Assembly (NCBI RefSeq): GCF_009765225.1
Contig: NZ_VMSF01000001.1
Location: 2,232,001-2,296,000, forward strand
Direction: 5' to 3'
DNA: 64,000 nucleotides
Origin: Leifsonia sp. AG29
GTDB taxonomy: Bacteria; Actinomycetota; Actinomycetes; Actinomycetales; Microbacteriaceae
Position 1 is the stretch's first letter. Each line of letters begins with the position of its first letter. Positions 18,598 to 27,899 of this stretch are shown piece after piece. A program made the position numbers and the translations under genes. The notes beneath the pieces were generated by a model. That model worked only from the letters and a program-made list of their open reading frames with translations, was not told the origin of the DNA and made no database searches.

Positions 18598-18636
18598 TCG
18601 TCCACAGCTGTGGACAAGTTCTGCACAATTTCCACA
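18598..18636. promoter_or_regulatory. Cluster of DnaA-box-like sequences in the nrdA upstream region
   Basis: The minus strand carries a perfect TTGTCCACA (18609-18617). TCGTCCACA (18598-18606) has one mismatch and ATTTCCACA (18628-18636) has two. DnaA control of nrdAB is known in E. coli. An origin is unlikely, since no dnaA/dnaN or AT-rich unwinding region is present. Confidence 0.5.
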
Positions 18637-18708
18637 CCCCGCACTCGGGGTACACGCCTCCCCTCACCCCTCGGGAATCGCGCCTCCCGACCGCTAGTGT
18701 TGAAGATC

Positions 18709-19920
18709 GTGAGCACGTACTCGAGCCTGCTGAAGACGCCCGGCGTCGCGCGCATCATCGCCGCGCAGCTCACCGCGCGCTTCCCGTTCGGCATGCTCTC
18801 GCTCGCGTTCCTCCTCCACATCGAGCGCGTCCACCACAGCTACACGGCCGCCGGTCTCGTGCTCGGGGCGATGTCGATCGGGCAGGCGATCGCGGGCCCG
18901 ATGACGAGCCGCCTCATGGGCGTGCTCGGGATGCGCCTCGTCCTCTGGGTCAGCCTCGTGCTCTGCGCGACCGGCGTGGCCGCGATCGGGCTGTTCGTCA
19001 TGCCCGTCGAGCTCACCATGGCGATCGCGTTCGTCGCGGGCGTGTGCACGCCTCCGATCCAGCCGGCCGTGCGGACGATCTACCCCAAGATGGTCAACTC
19101 CCGGCAGCTGACGCCGCTGTTCTCGCTCGACGCGTCCGCCCAGGAGATCATCTGGATCGCGGGCCCGGTGGTCATCACCTTCGTCTCCACCCAGATCGGG
19201 ACGGTCGAGGGCATCCTGATGGCGGTCGCGATCATGCTGCTCGGCGGGGCGTGGTTCATCGCCTCGCCCGAGGTCGGCCGGGTGCGCATCCCGCGCAGCA
19301 AGCGGCGCTTCGGGGTCGTGCTGACCCGGCCGCCCGTGCTGCTGGCCACCGTGGTCGGCTTCCTCCTCATCGGCGCGTGCGCCGCCGTGGAGGCGGGGGT
19401 CGTCGCGAACTTCGGCCAGGGCTCCCCGCTCGGCGGCGTCGTGCTCGCCATCTGGTCGATGGGGTCGCTCGTCGGCGGCCTGCTGTTCGGCCACATCCCG
19501 ATCGGGCCCTGGGCGACCGCGCGCCGGATGCTGATCGTCTTCGCCGGCATCGCACTGTCCGTCTTCACTCTGTGGTCGTGGTGGGGGCTGTCGCTCACCC
19601 TGCTGATCTCGGGATTCGGAATCGCTCCCGCGCTGGCTGTCCTCTTCGCCATCGTGTCGGCGAGCGTCAAGTTCTCCGACACCGCGGAGGCGTACGGCTG
19701 GGTGGGCACCGGACAGCTGATCGGGGCTGCGCTCGGCTCCGCCCTCGCGGGTTTCCTCATCGACGGCTTCGGCGCCGTGGGGGCCTTCTACGCCGCCGGG
19801 GCGTTCGCTCTCGTCGGTTTCGTCGTGGCGGCCCTCGCCCACGGCGTGCACCCCGACCTCCGCGGGCGGGACGCCTCCCCCATCCCCGACACCGAGCCGG
19901 TGCCGGTGCAGCCGTCCTGA
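18709..19920 (+). CDS. MFS transporter
   Basis: 403-residue major facilitator protein with about 12 hydrophobic segments. The N-terminal half begins ARIIAAQLTARFPFGM and carries a loop RLMGVLGMR between helices 2 and 3; the C-terminal half ends with GWVGTGQLIGAALGSALAG. The start is the GTG at 18709, since upstream open frame crosses the nrd regulatory region. Type resembles small drug or sugar-efflux MFS proteins; cargo is unknown. Divergent from nrdA, so the two share the 285-bp control region. Confidence 0.85.
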   Translation: MSTYSSLLKTPGVARIIAAQLTARFPFGMLSLAFLLHIERVHHSYTAAGLVLGAMSIGQAIAGPMTSRLMGVLGMRLVLWVSLVLCATGVAAIGLFVMPVELTMAIAFVAGVCTPPIQPAVRTIYPKMVNSRQLTPLFSLDASAQEIIWIAGPVVITFVSTQIGTVEGILMAVAIMLLGGAWFIASPEVGRVRIPRSKRRFGVVLTRPPVLLATVVGFLLIGACAAVEAGVVANFGQGSPLGGVVLAIWSMGSLVGGLLFGHIPIGPWATARRMLIVFAGIALSVFTLWSWWGLSLTLLISGFGIAPALAVLFAIVSASVKFSDTAEAYGWVGTGQLIGAALGSALAGFLIDGFGAVGAFYAAGAFALVGFVVAALAHGVHPDLRGRDASPIPDTEPVPVQPS

Positions 19921-19979
19921 GCGCGGAGGGCCCGCGAGCCGCGCGGTGCTCAGGGCACCCTCAGCGCACGACGCCCCAT

Positions 19980-20037
19980 CGAGGTGCTCGTTGATGCTGT
20001 CGACACGCCGTGACCGGCAGCAACTGCGAGCACCTCG
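19980..20037 (+). repeat. 58-bp palindromic element, copy A
   Basis: Ends in perfect 11-bp inverted repeats CGAGGTGCTCG and CGAGCACCTCG, with core GCTGTCGACACGCCG. It has the same length and orientation as copy B 250 bp away, and the opposite orientation to copy C at 48282. It lies in the spacer between the MFS gene and the aldo/keto reductase. Confidence 0.85.
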
Positions 20038-20094
20038 TGGGTCGCCTGTGGATAGTTTTCAGGAGCCGCCCCGGAAAGCTGCCAGGGTGTGCGG

Positions 20095-20226
20095 ATGGCA
20101 CAGCAGCACCACCTCCACCTGATCGATGGCGCGATGTCGCCGTTCACCGTGGCAAGGGCCCGGCAAGCAGGGATATCGGTCGCGCGATTGCGCTCGACGA
20201 CACTCGTAAGGCCCGCCCGACCGGAC
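20095..20226 (+). pseudogene. N-terminal remnant of a DUF559-type (endonuclease-domain) protein
   Basis: From the ATG at 20095 about 44 residues read MAQQHHLHLIDGAM then FTVARARQAGISVARLR and LVRPARP. This resembles the helix-turn-helix-like N-terminus of actinobacterial DUF559/REase-fold proteins (pattern FTVxxAxxxGVSxxRLRxxDLVRP). Homology stops at the edge of the 58-bp copy B and no nuclease domain follows. The fragment lies between two copies of the element. Family assignment is from memory of the pattern and is tentative. Confidence 0.45.
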
Positions 20227-20229
20227 CGA

Positions 20230-20287
20230 CGAGGTGCTCGTAAGTGCTGCCGACACGCCGCGGAGGAGCGCATCTACGAGCACCTCG
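20230..20287 (+). repeat. 58-bp palindromic element, copy B
   Basis: Same 11-bp terminal inverted repeats and same length as copy A. The core GCTGCCGACACGCCG is conserved; the rest of the interior differs. It directly follows the gene remnant. Confidence 0.85.
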
Positions 20288-20340
20288 AGGGAGGAACGAG
20301 GGGCGCATCTCGCGGAGCGAAAGGAGCGAGCCGCAGCCCT

Positions 20341-21321
20341 CTACCAGCGCGGGTGCACCGTGGCCCGGAAGTACCGGTCGTACAGCTCGTGCACCGCGGC
20401 GTCGAAGCCCTCGGGGAGGCGCACCTCGGCCGCCCCGGCATTGGCGCGGGCCTGCTCGGGCGAGCGCGCTCCGGGAATGACCGTGGTCACCCCCTGCTGG
20501 CCGATGATCCAGGCGAGGGCGGCCTGCGCGGGGGTCACACCGTCGGGGACGAGGGCGGCGAACTCTCGCGCCGCGCGAACCCCCTGCTCGTAGTCGACGC
20601 CCGAGAAGGTCTCGCCGACGTCGAAGGCCTCGCCGTGGCGGTTGTAGCTGCGGTGGTCGTCGGCCCCGAACGTCGTCTGCTCGGTGTAGCGGCCGCTGAG
20701 GAGGCCGGACGCGAGCGGCACGCGGGCGATGATGCCGACACCGGCCTCGCGCGCGGCGGGCAGGACCTCGTCGAGCGGCTTCAGCCGGAAAGCGTTGAAG
20801 ATGATCTGAACGGTCGCGGTGCCCGGGCGCGCGATCGCGGCGAGCGCCTCCGCGCAGGTCTCGACGCTGACCCCGTAGGCGGCGATCGCCCCGTCCGCGA
20901 CCAGCGTGTCGAGCGCGTCGTAGACGGCGTCGGTGCTGAAGACGGGAGTGGGAGGGCAGTGCAGCTGGACGAGGTCGAGCCGCTCGACGCCGAGGTTGCG
21001 GCGCGAGCGGTCCGTCCATTCGCGGAACTTGGGGAGGGTGAAGTTCGCGGGGTCCTGCGCCTCACGGCGGCCCATCTTCGTGGCGACGGTGAGCGGGACC
21101 TCCGGATGCTCCGTCAGGAACCGCCCGATGAGCTGCTCGCTCCGGCCGTCGCCGTACACGTCGGCCGTGTCGAAGAAGGTCACCCCGGACTCGACGGCCG
21201 CTTCCAGGACGGCGAGCGCGGAGTCCTCCGTGACGTCGCCCCAGTCGGCTCCGAGCTGCCAGGTGCCGAGTCCGACGACCGACACATCGCGGCCGGTCCC
21301 TCCGAGGATGCGCTGTTCCAT
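20341..21321 (-). CDS. Aldo/keto reductase
   Basis: 326-residue AKR of the YajO/Tas-like class. The TIM-barrel tetrad is visible: Asp and Tyr in FFDTADVYGDGRSE, Lys in VATKMGRR, and His in DLVQLHCPP. The NADPH-binding C-terminal part reads TTVIPGARSPEQARANAGA. It reduces small aldehydes or ketones, substrate unknown. It is monocistronic on the minus strand, with the 58-bp element just downstream. Confidence 0.9.
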   Translation of the reverse strand: MEQRILGGTGRDVSVVGLGTWQLGADWGDVTEDSALAVLEAAVESGVTFFDTADVYGDGRSEQLIGRFLTEHPEVPLTVATKMGRREAQDPANFTLPKFREWTDRSRRNLGVERLDLVQLHCPPTPVFSTDAVYDALDTLVADGAIAAYGVSVETCAEALAAIARPGTATVQIIFNAFRLKPLDEVLPAAREAGVGIIARVPLASGLLSGRYTEQTTFGADDHRSYNRHGEAFDVGETFSGVDYEQGVRAAREFAALVPDGVTPAQAALAWIIGQQGVTTVIPGARSPEQARANAGAAEVRLPEGFDAAVHELYDRYFRATVHPRW

Positions 21322-21418
21322 GCCTCCACCCTAGGCTCGCCGGCGCGACACGGGGAGGCGCAAACCAGCACGCCCCCACCGCCCCGCGCCCGCGCCGCAC
21401 CCGAGCCGATGCGGCACC

Positions 21419-22519
21419 TCACACCGCGGCTTCGCTGACCTCCTGGTTCCGGTAGTGCCCCGCGATCATCGCGACGATCCCGACGACCGCCCAACCGAGC
21501 AGCACCAGCCACGCGAACGCACTGTCGGCGTCGGGGAAGTACGACAGGTCGCGCAGCAGCGTGACGGACGCGCCGGGGACGAACCACTGCCCCACCGCAC
21601 CCCACGGCCCGACGATGAACTGGAGGGGCTGAGCGGCCGCCGAGAGCGGGTTGCCGACGAGCACGGTCAGCACGGCCCCGACCGCGATGCCGACCCGGCC
21701 GATGAGCGCGTTCATCCCGACGATGAAGGCGGCCGTGGCGAGCATCGACAGTCCGACGGCGACCGAGTTGAGCCAATAGTCGCCCTGGAGGATGCCGAAC
21801 CAGCCCTGCAGCACCCCGGTCACCGCGAGGCCGCCGACCACGGCGTAGACGAGGACGGCCGCGAGCCTCCGCCAGCTGCCCGCGACCAGGATGGAGATGA
21901 GGATGCCGCCCAGCATGCCGCCGAGCACGAGGGGGAACGACGCGGCGGCGAGACCGAGACCTCGAGGATCGCTGGAGGCGAGCGGGACGACGTCGGTCAC
22001 GGGGACCGTGATGGTCGGTGCGCGGGCTCCGGCGGGAGCGTGCCCCGCCGCGACCGCCTGCTGCACAGCGGCGTCGGCCTGCTGCTGGGCCTGCGCCTGG
22101 ATCCGGCCCGCGAGCTGCGTGAACAGCTGACTGACCGCGGCACCGTTCGCCGAGGCCGTGAGCACTTCCGGCTTCTGGCCGACGACGATCGCGCCGTAGA
22201 CGTCCCGGGTGCGGATGAGGTGCTCGGCGTCGGCCTTGGACGCCACCGTCGTGATGTCGAAGGCTCCGGGAGCCGCTTTGTCGAGCTGAGTGCGCACAGC
22301 CGAGACGGAAGCGGAATCCCCCGCGATCGCCACCGGGAGGTCCTTGACCGACGACGTGATGGTGGGCCACAGGAAGGCGATGAGGATGACGAGCACCGCC
22401 GCTGCGGCCCCCAGCGCCAGCAGGACGGTGCGGCTCCACGGGGTGTGGGGCGTCGGTGCTCCCGACGCCGGGGCGACGCCGGTGCGGGACGGTTCTACAG
22501 GTGCTGACGTTGTGGTCAT
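21419..22519 (-). CDS. Membrane protein, YhgE/Pip or ABC-2 permease-like
   Basis: 366 residues: an N-terminal helix (VLLALGAAAAVLVILIAFLWP), an extracytoplasmic domain of about 150 residues starting KDLPVAIAGDSASVSAV, then five or six membrane helices. This is the layout of YhgE/Pip-type and ABC-2 permease-like proteins. No ATPase is adjacent, so it may act alone or with a distant partner. It is transcribed divergently from a TetR gene, with two matching operators between, so TetR-controlled efflux or envelope function is likely. Confidence 0.75.
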   Translation of the reverse strand: MTTTSAPVEPSRTGVAPASGAPTPHTPWSRTVLLALGAAAAVLVILIAFLWPTITSSVKDLPVAIAGDSASVSAVRTQLDKAAPGAFDITTVASKADAEHLIRTRDVYGAIVVGQKPEVLTASANGAAVSQLFTQLAGRIQAQAQQQADAAVQQAVAAGHAPAGARAPTITVPVTDVVPLASSDPRGLGLAAASFPLVLGGMLGGILISILVAGSWRRLAAVLVYAVVGGLAVTGVLQGWFGILQGDYWLNSVAVGLSMLATAAFIVGMNALIGRVGIAVGAVLTVLVGNPLSAAAQPLQFIVGPWGAVGQWFVPGASVTLLRDLSYFPDADSAFAWLVLLGWAVVGIVAMIAGHYRNQEVSEAAV

Positions 22520-22534
22520 GGCGCGCCTCCAATA

Positions 22535-22601
22535 AAAACGAATACTCGTTCTTTATCTTCTCCCTCGCCTTCGGCTACTGTCAAGAACGAACATTCTTTT
22601 T
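22535..22601. promoter_or_regulatory. Pair of TetR-type operators in the divergent promoter region
   Basis: Two inverted copies of AAGAACGANNATTCKTTTT occur, at 22535-22553 (minus strand) and 22583-22601 (plus strand). They lie between the membrane protein gene and the TetR gene in an unusually AT-rich patch. The matching pair suggests the TetR binds both and controls both genes. Confidence 0.6.
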
Positions 22602-22628
22602 CGCGCGGGACGCACGAGAGGAGCCGGC

Positions 22629-23240
22629 ATGCCGAAGGTCACCGAGGAGCACCGCGCCGCACGGCGGCACGAGATCGCGAGCGCCGCCCTGCGCTGCTTC
22701 GCCCGCGCCGGCTTCCAGCAGACGTCGATGGCCGACATCATCGCCGAGTCGGGCCTGTCGGCCGGAGCGATCTACGGGCACTACAAGAACAAGGAGGAGC
22801 TCGTCGAGCTCGCCGTGTCGGAGGTGCTGGACGCCCGGTTCCTCGATGTGGCCGAGGCGCGGATCTCGGAACCCGTCCTCTCCCCCGCCGCGGTCGTCCG
22901 GCGGATCCTCGACGGCCTCACCGAGCAGCTCGGCGAACTCCAGCTGCTCATCCAGGTCTGGGGTCAGGTACCCATCAACCCGCGGCTCGGCGAGATGGCC
23001 TCACGGATCGGCAACCGCGTGCTGGACATGCTGACCGGGTACCTGTCCGAGTGGTACGAGAAGCGCCTCCTTATGCCGCCGGTCGAAGCGCAGGCGCGCG
23101 CGCGGGCGGACGCCCCGCTCTTCGTCGGCATCGTCCAGGGGTTCGTCACGCAGTCGGTCCTGTTCCGGGAGTTCGACCGCGAGGGCTATCTGGAGGCGGT
23201 GGAGCGCTTCGTGAGCCTCCCGGCCACCACGGCGGAGTGA
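22629..23240 (+). CDS. TetR/AcrR family transcriptional regulator
   Basis: 203 residues. The N-terminal helix-turn-helix is clear: EIASAALRCFARAGFQQTSM followed by ADIIAESGLSAGAIYGHYKNK. The C-terminal ligand domain is variable. The ATG follows a GAGGAGCC ribosome site. It probably represses itself and the divergent membrane protein through the two operators at 22535-22601. The inducer is unknown. Confidence 0.92.
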   Translation: MPKVTEEHRAARRHEIASAALRCFARAGFQQTSMADIIAESGLSAGAIYGHYKNKEELVELAVSEVLDARFLDVAEARISEPVLSPAAVVRRILDGLTEQLGELQLLIQVWGQVPINPRLGEMASRIGNRVLDMLTGYLSEWYEKRLLMPPVEAQARARADAPLFVGIVQGFVTQSVLFREFDREGYLEAVERFVSLPATTAE

Positions 23241-23705
<465 letters not shown>

Positions 23706-23769
23706 AGGCCGCGGGCCCGGCGCGAATCCGCCCTGCCGTGCCCGGTCGCGCTCCCGTACGCTGAGGAGG

Positions 23770-24975
23770 GTGACCGAGCACGACACCGCCCCCGCTCCCG
23801 CCTCGACCGACCCGCTGCCGGAAGACCTGCTCCAGCGGATCCGCGCTCGCGCGGCGGGGTACGACCGGGACAACGCCTTCTTCAGCGACGACTTCGCCGA
23901 GCTCGTCGACTCGGGCTATCTGAAGGCCCTCGTCCCGAAGAGGCTGGGCGGTCTGGGGCTCGGTCTCGAACAGACCGCCCGGCTCCAGGTCCGCCTCGCG
24001 GGCGCCGCGCCCGCCACCGCGCTCGCGGTCAACATGCACCTCGTCTGGACCGGCGTCGCCAAGACCCTCCTCGACCGCGGCGACGACTCGCTCGAGTTCG
24101 TCCTGCGGGAGGCGGGCGAGGGCGACGTGTTCGCCTTCGGGCTGAGCGAGGCCGGCAACGACCTCGTGCTGTTCGGCTCGACCACGGAGGCGCGGCCGCA
24201 GCCCGACGGCTCGTACACCTTCCACGGGCGCAAGATCTTCACGTCCCTGTCGCCCGCGTGGACGAAGCTCGGCACGATGGGTCTCGACAGCGAGAGCGAG
24301 GACGCCCCGAAGATCGTCTACGGGTTCGTCGAGCGCTCGGGAGGCGGCTTCGAGATCCGCGAGGACTGGGACACGCTGGGCATGCGCGCCACGCAGAGCA
24401 ACACCACGATCCTCGACGGGGCGCGCGCCGCAGCCGACCGCATCGTCCGGCGCTTGCCGCCCGGCCCCAACCCCGATCCGCTGGTGTTCGCGATCTTCGC
24501 GAACTTCGAGATCCTCCTGGCCTCCGTGTACACCGGGATCGGTGCGCGAGCCCTGGACCTCGCCGTCGAGGCCGCGCACCGGCGGACCAGCCTCAAGAAC
24601 GACGGCCGTTCCTACGCCTCCGACCCGGACATCCGGTGGCGCGTGGCGGAGGCCGCGATCGATCAGGACGCGCTCCTCCCCCAGCTCGACGCCCTCGCCC
24701 GCGACGTCGACTCGCTGGCCGACCACGGCGCTCTGTGGTTCCCGAAGCTGGTCGGGCTGAAGATCCGGGCCACCGAGACCGCCCGGCGCGTCGTCGACCA
24801 GGCGATCCGGGTATCGGGAGGGTCGACCTTGTTCTCATCGAGCGAGCTCGGGAGGCTGTACCGCGACGTTCTCGCGGGCATCTTCCACCCCTCCGACGCC
24901 GAGTCCGCGCACAACACGGTGGCCAACGCGTGGCTCGGTCCGGTGGAGGACGAGAGCGAGGAGCCGCGGCGATGA
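23770..24975 (+). CDS. Acyl-CoA dehydrogenase family protein
   Basis: 401-residue FAD-dependent dehydrogenase. Segments include FAFGLSEAGNDLVLFGS (FAD/substrate side), YTFHGRKIFTSLSPAW, and LGMRATQSNTTILDG from the mid-domain, plus a helical C-terminal domain ending near SGGSTLFSSSELGRLYRDV. The catalytic base is not obvious, so the reaction may be oxidation or a DszC/hydroxylase-like flavin reaction. Start is a GTG at 23770 only a base or two after GAGGAGG, so initiation spacing is odd. First gene of an operon with a peptidase and a DUF445 protein, each overlapping by 4 bases. Confidence 0.85.
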   Translation: MTEHDTAPAPASTDPLPEDLLQRIRARAAGYDRDNAFFSDDFAELVDSGYLKALVPKRLGGLGLGLEQTARLQVRLAGAAPATALAVNMHLVWTGVAKTLLDRGDDSLEFVLREAGEGDVFAFGLSEAGNDLVLFGSTTEARPQPDGSYTFHGRKIFTSLSPAWTKLGTMGLDSESEDAPKIVYGFVERSGGGFEIREDWDTLGMRATQSNTTILDGARAAADRIVRRLPPGPNPDPLVFAIFANFEILLASVYTGIGARALDLAVEAAHRRTSLKNDGRSYASDPDIRWRVAEAAIDQDALLPQLDALARDVDSLADHGALWFPKLVGLKIRATETARRVVDQAIRVSGGSTLFSSSELGRLYRDVLAGIFHPSDAESAHNTVANAWLGPVEDESEEPRR

Positions 24976-26081
24976 AGGAGATCGGAGCTCGTCATTTCGA
25001 GGAACGGCTGGCCCGCGGCGCCGAGCAGGCCCGTGAGGCCGGACTGGACGGCCTGCTGATCTCTCCCGGACCCGACCTCGCCTACTTCGCGGACTACCTC
25101 CCTCCCTCGACCGAGCGGATCACGCTGCTCGTCGTGCCGGCGCGCGGCGAGCCGGCGATGCTCGTCCCGGTGCTCGAGCACGACAGCGCGGCGGCGACTC
25201 GGGCGGCGGGGTCCATCCAACTGCTGGACTGGTCCGACGGGCAGGACGAGTACGAGCCGGCGGCGGCGCTCGTGAAGCCCGACGGGAGGTACGCCGTCTC
25301 GGACAACACCTGGGCGCTGCACCTTCTGGCACTGCAAGAGCGGCTCCCGGGAACGCGGTTCGAGCCCGTCACCCGCGTGCTGCCGATGCTACGCGCCGTC
25401 AAGACGCCCGACGAGATCGACCGGCTGGCCGCCGCCGGCGCAGCGGCCGACGCCGCGTTCGAGGACGTGCTCCGCCTCCCGTTCGCCGGGCGCACGGAGG
25501 CCGCCATCGCGGCCGAGCTCGACCGGCTGCTGCGCGAGCACGGCCACAGCCAGGTCGACTTCACCATCGTGGCCTCCGGCCCGAACGGAGCGAACCCCCA
25601 CCACGACGCCGGCTCCCGGCTGATCGAGGAGGGGGACACCGTCGTCCTCGACTTCGGCGGCATCATGGACGGCTACGGCTCGGACACAACCCGCACCGTG
25701 CACGTCGGAGAGCCGTCGGACGCGGAGCGCGAGGTCTTCGATGTCGTCCAGCACGCTCAGCAGGCGGCTTTCGAGGCGGTCGCCGTCGGCGTGCCCTGCC
25801 AGGAGATCGACCGCGTGGCACGGAATGTCATCGCCGAGGCCGGCTACGGCGAGTTCTTCATCCACCGGGTCGGGCACGGCATCGGCATGACGACGCACGA
25901 GCCGCCCTACCTGGTCGCCGGCGAGGAGCGCGCGATCGAGGCGGGGATGTGCTTCTCCATCGAGCCGGGCATCTATCTGCCGGGCCGTTTCGGCGTCCGG
26001 ATCGAGGACATCGTCGTCGCCGCCGAGGACGGCGCCCATCGGCTCAACAACTCCAGTCGCGAACTGCACCTGGTGCAGTGA
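24972..26081 (+). CDS. M24 family aminopeptidase (Xaa-Pro dipeptidase-like)
   Basis: 369-residue pita-bread metallopeptidase. A creatinase-type N-terminal domain precedes the M24 domain. Metal ligands can be read in VLDFGGIMDGYGSDTTRTVH (two Asp), HRVGHGIGMTTHEPP (His), FSIEPGIYL (Glu) and VRIEDIVV (Glu). It removes N-terminal residues before proline or cleaves Xaa-Pro dipeptides in the cytoplasm. The ATG overlaps the dehydrogenase stop (ATGA); a longer open frame upstream is shadow. Confidence 0.92.
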   Translation: MKEIGARHFEERLARGAEQAREAGLDGLLISPGPDLAYFADYLPPSTERITLLVVPARGEPAMLVPVLEHDSAAATRAAGSIQLLDWSDGQDEYEPAAALVKPDGRYAVSDNTWALHLLALQERLPGTRFEPVTRVLPMLRAVKTPDEIDRLAAAGAAADAAFEDVLRLPFAGRTEAAIAAELDRLLREHGHSQVDFTIVASGPNGANPHHDAGSRLIEEGDTVVLDFGGIMDGYGSDTTRTVHVGEPSDAEREVFDVVQHAQQAAFEAVAVGVPCQEIDRVARNVIAEAGYGEFFIHRVGHGIGMTTHEPPYLVAGEERAIEAGMCFSIEPGIYLPGRFGVRIEDIVVAAEDGAHRLNNSSRELHLVQ

Positions 26082-27343
26082 CGGCCGCACCGTCCGTCCG
26101 TGACGCGGAGCGCCGGCAGGCGCTCCGACGCATGAAGGTGCTGGCCGCCGGCCTGCTCGTGGTCGCTGCCGTGATCTTCGCGATCGCGTTCGCCCTCGAG
26201 GGCGCCGTGCCGTGGCTCGGGTACGTGCGAGCCGCCGCAGAGGGGGCCATGGTCGGCGCGCTCGCCGACTGGTTCGCCGTGACCGCACTGTTCCGTCGGC
26301 CGCTCGGCCTCCCCATCCCGCACACCGCGATCATCCCCAACCGCAAGGACGAGATCGGCGAGAGCCTGGGTGAGTTCGTGGAGACGAACTTCCTGTCCGA
26401 TCAGGTGGTCGCCTCCCGTCTCGCCGCACTCGACCTGTCGGGCGCGGTCGCCGGCTGGCTCGCCGAACCGGAGAATGCGAGGCGCGTGATCGCGGAAGGG
26501 TCGACGGCCCTCGTCGGCCTGGTCGACCTCCTCGACGACGAGCGCATGCGCGACGCGGTCGAGTCGGTGGTGCGCACCCACGTCATCGAGCCCGAGTGGG
26601 CGCCGCAGCTCGGCCGGGCCGGCGCGCGGGCGCTCGACTCGGGCGCCCAGCGGGAGGCGGTCGACCTCCTCGTCGAACGGCTCGACGACTGGCTGGAGGC
26701 GAACCCGGAGGCGCTCACCCACCTGGTCGCGGGGCGCCTCCCGTCGTGGGTGCCCGCTTTCGTCGAGCGTCTCGTCGACGATTCGGTGCGGGCCCAGCTG
26801 CGCCGGTTCCTCCGCGACGTGCGGGCCGACCCGGACCACAGGGCTCGCGCAGCCCTCGACTCGTACCTGCACGAGCTGATGGAGCGCCTCCAGCACGACC
26901 CCGCCACCATCGATCGCGTGGAGTCGGCGAAACGCCACGCCTTCGACGACCCCCGGATCCGCGAGCTCGCCTCGTCGGCCTGGTCGGCAGCCCGCGCTGC
27001 CGCTCTCCAGGCTCTCGGCGATCCCGGAAGCGGCCTGCGCTCGGGTCTGGAGGCGGGACTCGCCGACGCCGCCGCCCGCGTCGCCGCGGACCCGGAGCTC
27101 CGGGCGTCGCTGAACGCCCGGCTCACCGACGCCGCGGTGCACCTCGTGACGACCTACCGTCACGACATCGCGGGAGTCATCTCCGAGACGGTGCGCGGCT
27201 GGGACCCGGCGGAGACGACGGAGAAGATCGAGACCCAGGTCGGCCGGGACCTGCAGTTCATCCGGATCAACGGCACGGTCGTCGGCGCACTCGCCGGGCT
27301 CGCGATCTACGCGGTCGCGACGGCCGCGGCAGCGCTGCTCTGA
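26078..27343 (+). CDS. DUF445 family membrane protein
   Basis: 421 residues. One N-terminal membrane helix (VLAAGLLVVAAVIFAIAFALEG) is followed by the family signature GALADWFAVTALFRRPLGLP and IPNRKDEIGESLGEFVE, a long helical middle, and a C-terminal helix (IYAVATAAAALL). DUF445 proteins (YheB-like) are membrane-associated with no settled function. Start is the GTG in the GTGA overlap with the peptidase stop, making it the third gene of the operon. Confidence 0.88.
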   Translation: MTAAPSVRDAERRQALRRMKVLAAGLLVVAAVIFAIAFALEGAVPWLGYVRAAAEGAMVGALADWFAVTALFRRPLGLPIPHTAIIPNRKDEIGESLGEFVETNFLSDQVVASRLAALDLSGAVAGWLAEPENARRVIAEGSTALVGLVDLLDDERMRDAVESVVRTHVIEPEWAPQLGRAGARALDSGAQREAVDLLVERLDDWLEANPEALTHLVAGRLPSWVPAFVERLVDDSVRAQLRRFLRDVRADPDHRARAALDSYLHELMERLQHDPATIDRVESAKRHAFDDPRIRELASSAWSAARAAALQALGDPGSGLRSGLEAGLADAAARVAADPELRASLNARLTDAAVHLVTTYRHDIAGVISETVRGWDPAETTEKIETQVGRDLQFIRINGTVVGALAGLAIYAVATAAAALL

Positions 27344-27353
27344 GCGGAGGGGG

Positions 27354-27734
27354 TCAGGCTCGGCGGAGTGCGCGGCGGCGTGCGAAGGGCAGCGCGAGCA
27401 GCCGCCATCCGACGAGGAACACCCCGAGGACGATGGCGGCGACCAGGATGAACGAGGGCTCGACGCCCTGGCCGGCGGAGGTGCGGATGAGCATGCCCAG
27501 CGCGACGGTCATCAGCCAGATCGGGATGCCCGGCCAGACGATCGCGAGCGGCCGCTTCCACGCCCAGGTGACCGCCCACCCGGCGATGAGGCCGACGAGG
27601 AAGGGCCACAGGGTGGTCAGCACGCCGGAGGCGCTCGCCGATTCGCCGTGGCTGCGGCGCCCGACGAGGACGAAGACGGTGACGAGGGCCGCATCGATCA
27701 CGAAAGCGATGAGCGCGGTCCTCCAGGGTTTCAC
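27354..27734 (-). CDS. DUF3054 domain membrane protein
   Basis: 126 residues with four predicted membrane helices: ALIAFVIDAALVTVFVLVG, VLTTLWPFLVGLIAGWAV, WLMTVALGMLIR and FILVAAIVLGVFLVGWRLLALP. The pattern matches DUF3054, a small actinobacterial membrane family of unknown role. A GTG at 27734 (VKPWRTAL) is a better start than the ATG further upstream because it begins at the first helix. Convergent with the DUF445 operon. Confidence 0.8.
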   Translation of the reverse strand: MKPWRTALIAFVIDAALVTVFVLVGRRSHGESASASGVLTTLWPFLVGLIAGWAVTWAWKRPLAIVWPGIPIWLMTVALGMLIRTSAGQGVEPSFILVAAIVLGVFLVGWRLLALPFARRRALRRA

Positions 27735-27899
27735 GGGGTCCAGGCTAATCGCACGCTCCCGTGCGTTGGCTGGGCGGCAGCACAAGAGATACCAAGCGCG
27801 ATGCGTTCTCGGGCGGCCGTGCCTCCCTCATTAGACTGACCTCGAGCCCGTCGCCGCGCCCCGGCCGCGGGCGCCCCGCGCCCGACCCTGGAGCCCTCG

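Noticed and set aside
18598-18636. Replication origin suggested by DnaA boxes
   Set aside because: Only three sites, no dnaA/dnaN/rnpA neighbours and no AT-rich unwinding element; regulation of nrd is simpler.
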